From assembly GCA_000433115.1 (NCBI GenBank), contig FR892237.1, forward strand, positions 16,371-25,857: a stretch of 9,487 nucleotides of DNA. The letters run 5' to 3'. The notes beneath the pieces are model-generated. The model ran no database searches. It was not told the DNA's origin and saw only the letters and a program-made list of their open reading frames with translations. The first letter of the stretch is position 1; each line of letters begins with the position of its first letter. Shown here in pieces: positions 5,291-9,487 of this stretch. The stretch is from Ruminococcus sp. CAG:382. Lineage in GTDB: Bacteria > Bacillota > Clostridia > Oscillospirales > CAG-382. The position numbers and the translations under genes are program-made.

Positions 5291-7321
5291 ATGAAACGTT
5301 TTATAATTTCGATGCTGCTTTTGTTTGCGGTGTTGCTGTCGGCGTGCGGCGGAGTGACACAGGATGACAGTAATCAGAGCAGCGAACCCGAAATCCTTGA
5401 AGATATCGACGATGCAGGTGTGCCGTATTCGGTGACAAGAGCATCTTTTGAAGCCGAGCTTACATGTAACGGTCAGACAGTCGTGCCGGACAGTGTTTTT
5501 GAAGTTGAAAATCTTGTTGAACACAGACTTGTGCTGAAAAACAAAACAGGCAGGCTCTGTATGGGAATGATGCTGTTTGCGGACGGTATTCCGCTTGACT
5601 TTACCGTCGGCGGCGAGACAAAGAGATATGTTGAATTTTCGTTTACGGAACGTAAAACGGTTGACTTCACATATTCGGCATCGGATATCCCGGCGGACGG
5701 TTCCGATGTCCATGTGGTACTGCTCACAAACCGCGACAACGAGGCGAGAACAAAGGACATACTCAAAAATTACACTTTTTCGATTTCTTACACCGCAAAG
5801 GGAAACGGTGAAAAGCGTACGGCGTCAAAACCGATTGAGATCGTCTATGAAAGTATTGCCGATAAGATCAATGCGTCCGATGCCGATGAGACTCAGAAGA
5901 AAAACGCGCTCAGCCTGCTTGAACAGAATACGCTTGTTTCGCATATAGGCGGTTCGATGTTCATGAATGCCGGATACGTTGACAGCTCAAAGGCGTATGA
6001 TGAGAATGTGCAAAAATCACGGCTGTTTGTTTACGGAAAAGCCGGAGATTACACTTCGACCGTGTTCTGCGACGGGAAACAGCTCGGAGATACATTCGCA
6101 TTCAGTCTCCCCGACAGCGAGACGCTTTGCAAGCTGCAGTTCGAAAAACCCGATCTTACCAAATCGGGCGCGGAAAGAACAGTGTATGCGCTCACTTATT
6201 CCCATTCTGAAAAGCGTTTTTATGATACACAGGAATATCTGTTTGCGGATCCGTGGGCAGCAAAAGCCGATAATGATGGACAAAGGTTTTATATTAACGG
6301 AATCGATACTGCCGGAGAGAAAACGCTTGAATATACAGGCGGGGAAATCGAGTGCAAGATTGAACGCAATGTAAATATGTCCATAGAGAAATATGATGTG
6401 AAATTTGTACTTCTGGTTGATGGAGTACCGTGTGAATTCACGGTTGACGGAAAGACATCATATGTGCATCAGTATACAGTCAAAAGCAAAAATGTTTTCG
6501 GCTTTTCGTTTGTTCCGAAAACGCGCGGCGGCGACGCCTTTACTGTGACACTTTTTGCAATCAACAGCGCTAATCCATATTTGCCTAATTTGTCGGCAGG
6601 AGCAGCCACGTGGGCTACGACATCAGTCAAATGTGCTGACGGTGTCAGACCACAAGAAATATCCGGGATGAGAAAGCCAAGCCTGATCGAGGAATATGAC
6701 AGTCAGGGAAGTTCCGGAATGTTCGGACGCTATATCATAAACGGCGTTTCAAACGGCTCGTCCGACCGCACAATAACAATTGAAAAAAACAGCGGAATCG
6801 AGGTTATACTTGAGCTGCAATTTGCCGATGGAAGGCGCAAGAACCCGATAGCATTCCTTTTGCTGGATGACGAACTGATCGACATATGCGATATTTCATG
6901 CGATTATACGTCATTCAAGACCGACGTTCGTTTTGTCGTTCCCGCCGAAAAAGTAAAAAGCGGTGAAATGTCCTTTGTACTGCTTACAACCGGAGACGGT
7001 CGCTCCAATCTCATCACGGACACATGGATGGTTTATGCCGCTGATGATGATGTCATCGATGACTGCAGCATTATGTATGATGATGAAAAGCTGACATTCA
7101 GACATTCGGGCGACGGATGTGTTTTCATTATGACTCACACGCCAAATGATCCTTTGAAGCTTTTGCGGAAGCCCATTGTGTATTCGTTTTCGGGAAGAGA
7201 TGCCGATGCGGCGCTTGTGATTAACGGATCGCAATACCGAAACGCAACAATTCAGACATATTCCCATGAAAACGGAATATACCGCTTCACTCGCAGAGTG
7301 ATAACACCTTATGATAAGTGA
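5291..7321 (+). CDS. Lipoprotein with three related beta-sandwich-like segments, function unknown
   Basis: The 676-residue product starts with a lipoprotein signal peptide (MKRF, hydrophobic core, LSAC) with Cys19 as the anchor and an acidic, serine-containing tether. I do not recognise the family. Three segments share a layout: residues about 53-170 with CMGMMLFADGIPLDFTV, about 333-445 with FVLLVDGVPCEFTVDGK, and about 481-585 with AFLLLDDELID. Each later has a strand such as VHVVLLTN, FTVTLFAIN or SFVLLTTGD. The pattern suggests repeated all-beta domains, probably Ig-like, on the outer face of the membrane. A connecting segment (about 185-325) and a C-terminal segment (590-676) differ from these. 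GGAG at 5277-5280 lies 10 bases before the ATG. It is the first structural gene after the putative attenuator, and a paralogue lies two genes downstream. A role in ligand binding or cell-envelope function is only a guess. Confidence 0.88.
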   Translation: MKRFIISMLLLFAVLLSACGGVTQDDSNQSSEPEILEDIDDAGVPYSVTRASFEAELTCNGQTVVPDSVFEVENLVEHRLVLKNKTGRLCMGMMLFADGIPLDFTVGGETKRYVEFSFTERKTVDFTYSASDIPADGSDVHVVLLTNRDNEARTKDILKNYTFSISYTAKGNGEKRTASKPIEIVYESIADKINASDADETQKKNALSLLEQNTLVSHIGGSMFMNAGYVDSSKAYDENVQKSRLFVYGKAGDYTSTVFCDGKQLGDTFAFSLPDSETLCKLQFEKPDLTKSGAERTVYALTYSHSEKRFYDTQEYLFADPWAAKADNDGQRFYINGIDTAGEKTLEYTGGEIECKIERNVNMSIEKYDVKFVLLVDGVPCEFTVDGKTSYVHQYTVKSKNVFGFSFVPKTRGGDAFTVTLFAINSANPYLPNLSAGAATWATTSVKCADGVRPQEISGMRKPSLIEEYDSQGSSGMFGRYIINGVSNGSSDRTITIEKNSGIEVILELQFADGRRKNPIAFLLLDDELIDICDISCDYTSFKTDVRFVVPAEKVKSGEMSFVLLTTGDGRSNLITDTWMVYAADDDVIDDCSIMYDDEKLTFRHSGDGCVFIMTHTPNDPLKLLRKPIVYSFSGRDADAALVINGSQYRNATIQTYSHENGIYRFTRRVITPYDK

Positions 7322-7353
7322 TTGACGGGGGACGGGAAAAACACTAACACATT

Positions 7354-8547
7354 TTGAAAAGGAGATTTGGCAACATAAGAAGAATTTTACCGTTTTTAGT
7401 ATTGATCGTTTTGGCAATTCAGCTTCTTGCCGCATGTGCGCCCGTATATTACGACGAATCGAGCGGCGATGCGAGCATTGCGAATGAGTCGTCACAGTAT
7501 GATTCCGTTTTTGATGACATGACTTTTCCTGACAGATACAGGGAGATCTTGCTTGACGCATACAAGGGCAAAACGGATGAACAGCTTGAGGCAGAATTCG
7601 AATATGATCCCGACAATTGCAGCGGCATCTGCATGGCTCAATCGGCAACGAGCATTTATTTTTTAGATCGCAGGCTTATGAGATATGACAAGGTGACGGG
7701 AAAGGCTGTGCCGGCATGTGCAGATCCGCTGTGCGACCCTCAAAACTGCATACTTTCAGGTTCTTTCTTTGTTGCCACAAGCAAAACGAAGCTGTTCACA
7801 GCAAGGCATATGGATGACAAAATCGCGCTTTGCGTTACGAATGCCGACGGTACGAATCCGAAAATCGTATATAAAGCGGAAATTGGAGAGTTTATGTTTC
7901 CGTTCATCCTGAACGAAAAAATCTGTTCTCTGAATGTCTCTCTTGATTCCGACGGAAACACGCAAACCGTGCTTGACATGGTGGATGCCAACGGAAATTT
8001 CAAAAGGCTGATCCCGCCCGAAAAAGATATGCGAATGAATATTATCGGAAATGATGTGTATATCTCCGGAAAAACGGGAATATACCGGGTCAAAGGCGAT
8101 GAATTCGTCCGGATATACTCGGGGAATGCCCTTTATGTGAGCGCCGTATGCGGCGGATATATTTATTTTTACCGTACATCGGATGAAGACATGATGCGTA
8201 TGCCGGTCGATGGCGGAGAAGCGGAAGAGGTTGAAAGATATCCCGTCGGCACGATCTACCGCGGCTATGCATATTCCTTGGCGACACGCGATGACCGCAC
8301 AGCGATTACGCGCACAAATATTGAAACAATGGAAAAAGAGGATGTTTTTGACCTGACCGGCATGACAAAAGGCGACAATTTATTCATTGACGGTGATTAT
8401 CTGTTTTTGACCCTCACAGATGAATATGACGTGAAAAAAGCCGAAGCACTTTCGGAGAAAAAGGGAAAAAAAGTGAATCCGAAACGGCATTTGGCGATAT
8501 TGGACCTTAAAACAGGCAAAAGATATATCCTGATTACGGATCAATAA
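7354..8547 (+). CDS. Beta-propeller-like lipoprotein (DUF5050-like), start uncertain
   Basis: As drawn from the TTG at 7354 the product has 397 residues. It has an Arg-rich N-terminus, a hydrophobic core and LAAC with the anchor cysteine at 28. From about residue 98 the sequence repeats short strand patterns such as SIYFLDRRLMRYD, DVYISGKTGIYRV, GYIYFYRTSDEDMMRM with PVDGGEAEEV, and DYLFLTL. These resemble the GYIYFxN...IYRMxxDGG repeats of DUF5050/WD40-like propeller lipoproteins common in Clostridia. ACADPLCDPQNC (Cys122, 127, 132) resembles the PLCxHxxxxC-type motif often seen near the start of such proteins, here with Pro in place of His; Cys89 and Cys93 lie close by. The stop of the previous gene is 32 bases upstream and no terminator intervenes, so it belongs to the operon. 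AAAAGGAG lies inside the frame at 7357-7364 and would fit initiation at ATA 7375, which still leaves a full signal peptide. Confidence 0.85.
   Translation: MKRRFGNIRRILPFLVLIVLAIQLLAACAPVYYDESSGDASIANESSQYDSVFDDMTFPDRYREILLDAYKGKTDEQLEAEFEYDPDNCSGICMAQSATSIYFLDRRLMRYDKVTGKAVPACADPLCDPQNCILSGSFFVATSKTKLFTARHMDDKIALCVTNADGTNPKIVYKAEIGEFMFPFILNEKICSLNVSLDSDGNTQTVLDMVDANGNFKRLIPPEKDMRMNIIGNDVYISGKTGIYRVKGDEFVRIYSGNALYVSAVCGGYIYFYRTSDEDMMRMPVDGGEAEEVERYPVGTIYRGYAYSLATRDDRTAITRTNIETMEKEDVFDLTGMTKGDNLFIDGDYLFLTLTDEYDVKKAEALSEKKGKKVNPKRHLAILDLKTGKRYILITDQ
7357..7364 (+). promoter_or_regulatory. Strong Shine-Dalgarno site inside the longest frame of the propeller gene
   Basis: AAAAGGAG is the best ribosome site in this intergenic junction, but it lies 3' of the TTG at 7354. 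Ten bases after it the in-frame codon is ATA (7375-7377). The next in-frame alternatives are ATT 7384 and TTG 7399, which would damage the signal peptide. TTG 7354 has only a distant purine run (GGGGGACGGG, ending 17 bases upstream). Confidence 0.6.
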
Positions 8548-8577
8548 ACGACAGCATTTTTTATGGGGGGAAAAGAA

Positions 8578-9487
8578 ATGAAAAGAATAACCGTCGCATT
8601 GCTTCTTGCTTTTCTGATTATTTTATCAGGATGCACAATGAATTCGAATGACCCACCTATTGTAGATTCTGATGATCCGACTGCGGAATATACCGAAAAC
8701 CCCATAGCTTTCACTGCGGAGCTTTCCTGCGGCGGTGACGTTGTTCTGCCGGACAGCGTTTTCGATGTTGAAGGAGTGGTTGAAAATGTACTGACGCTGA
8801 AAAGCGAAACCGGACGGCTTTGCATGGGAATGATGCTGTTCGCAGACGGTATTCCGCTTGAATTCAATATCGACGGAGAAACAAAGACATATATTGAATT
8901 TACATTTACCGAGCGAAAAACTGTGCGCTTCAGCTATATGTCATCGGGAATTTCTTCGCTTGGTTCGGATGTTCACGTTGTTCTTCTGACGAACCGCGAC
9001 AGAAAAATATATTCCGATTCGACTCTGAAAAATTATACATATTCAATCTCATATACCGCTAAGGGAAGCGGCGGAACACTCAGCGCGAAGTCTGCGGAAG
9101 GAGTTGAATATGCGGAGCTGAACGAAAAGATCAATTCATCCGATGCATCCGCCGCCGAAAAACAACAGATTATAGATCTTCTTAACCGCAATAGTGTTGT
9201 GACCGCGCTGCTTTCCCCGGATATGCCGGAAACGTTTTTATACTCAGGAGAAGATTACGATGAAAAGCTCAAAGAAAAGAAGCTGTACGCTTACGGTAAA
9301 GCCGGAGAGTACGTCACGACGGTATTTTCCGATGGAGAAAAGGTCGGAAGCAGCTTTTCATATTCGCTTGAAGAAAACCGCATTTCCGCGTTGCCGTTTG
9401 AAAAACCGACGTTTGAAAACATTAATCGAGCGGGCTGTGTCAGGCTGTTCGCGTTGACATATTCAAAGACGGAAAAACGCTTTTACG
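8578..9487 (+). CDS. Paralogue of the 676-residue lipoprotein, 3' end cut by window edge
   Basis: The frame from ATG 8578 stays open to base 9487 (303 codons visible). It starts with MKRI, a hydrophobic core and LSGC (anchor Cys19), then an acidic tether. Residues 45-141 align without gaps to residues 53-149 of the product of 5291-7321; I count about 68 of 97 identical positions, including LCMGMMLFADGIPL, FTERKTV and GSDVHVVLLTNRD. Similarity continues through the connecting segment (YGKAGEY, TVFSDG, FEKP, ALTYSKTEKRFY). The full protein is probably about 670 residues with further beta segments outside the window (inference). The ribosome site is a G-run with AAAAG (8565-8575). The previous stop lies 30 bases upstream and no terminator is visible, so the gene is part of the same operon. 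Substrate and role are unknown. Confidence 0.9.
   Translation, partial: MKRITVALLLAFLIILSGCTMNSNDPPIVDSDDPTAEYTENPIAFTAELSCGGDVVLPDSVFDVEGVVENVLTLKSETGRLCMGMMLFADGIPLEFNIDGETKTYIEFTFTERKTVRFSYMSSGISSLGSDVHVVLLTNRDRKIYSDSTLKNYTYSISYTAKGSGGTLSAKSAEGVEYAELNEKINSSDASAAEKQQIIDLLNRNSVVTALLSPDMPETFLYSGEDYDEKLKEKKLYAYGKAGEYVTTVFSDGEKVGSSFSYSLEENRISALPFEKPTFENINRAGCVRLFALTYSKTEKRFY

Noticed and set aside
5285..5766. Minus-strand frames of 97-142 codons within the first lipoprotein gene
   Set aside because: They are antisense shadows of a well supported lipoprotein frame with its paralogue conserved in the plus frame.
7322..7350. TTGACG as an internal promoter before the propeller gene
   Set aside because: The matching -10 position reads TAACAC, too poor to claim.
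1..9487. CRISPR array, insertion sequence, phage or toxin-antitoxin system
   Set aside because: I saw no regularly spaced repeats, transposase, integrase or paired small toxin genes.

Overview
The window looks like chromosomal DNA of a low-to-mid-GC anaerobic Clostridia member, probably of the Ruminococcaceae/Oscillospiraceae type. The evidence is Gram-positive style AGGAG/GGAGG ribosome sites, classic TTGACA-17-TATAAT promoters with extended -10 elements, a tRNA with an encoded CCA end, several lipobox lipoproteins, and protein families typical of gut Clostridia. This placement is inference from style; no marker gene fixes the taxon.

Layout. 1-1307 (minus) is the N-terminal 435 codons of an ABC-F ATPase that runs off the left edge. 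A divergent 123-base intergenic region carries back-to-back promoters. On the plus strand, 1431-2945 encodes an orphan extracellular solute-binding lipoprotein, closed by a hairpin at 2963-2988. A consensus promoter (3083-3111) drives tRNA-Ser(GGA) at 3161-3252, with a strong terminator at 3283-3309. About 430 bases without a credible gene follow (3311-3739); they contain a long nested inverted repeat (3554-3620) that may be a structured RNA or a dispersed repeat. Next is an Xre-type regulator with a long helical C-terminal part (3818-4888), whose own -10 box lies inside a dyad, then its terminator (4993-5027).

The most interesting part is 5032-9487. A perfect TTGACA-17-TATAAT promoter reads first through a 27-codon ORF with a good GGAGG site (5125-5208). 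The ORF's last codons and stop form the 5' arm of an intrinsic terminator (5201-5244). Beyond that terminator, with no other visible promoter, lie three close-packed lipoprotein genes: a 676-residue protein with three related beta-sandwich-like segments (5291-7321), a beta-propeller-like lipoprotein with a cysteine cluster (7354-8547), and a second copy of the first protein type (8578 onward, cut by the right edge). The arrangement suggests a leader-peptide attenuator controlling a cell-surface lipoprotein operon. The function of the lipoproteins is unknown to me.

Other points worth a look are a possible leaderless mRNA for the ABC-F gene and a start-site conflict in the propeller gene, where a perfect Shine-Dalgarno site faces an ATA codon.
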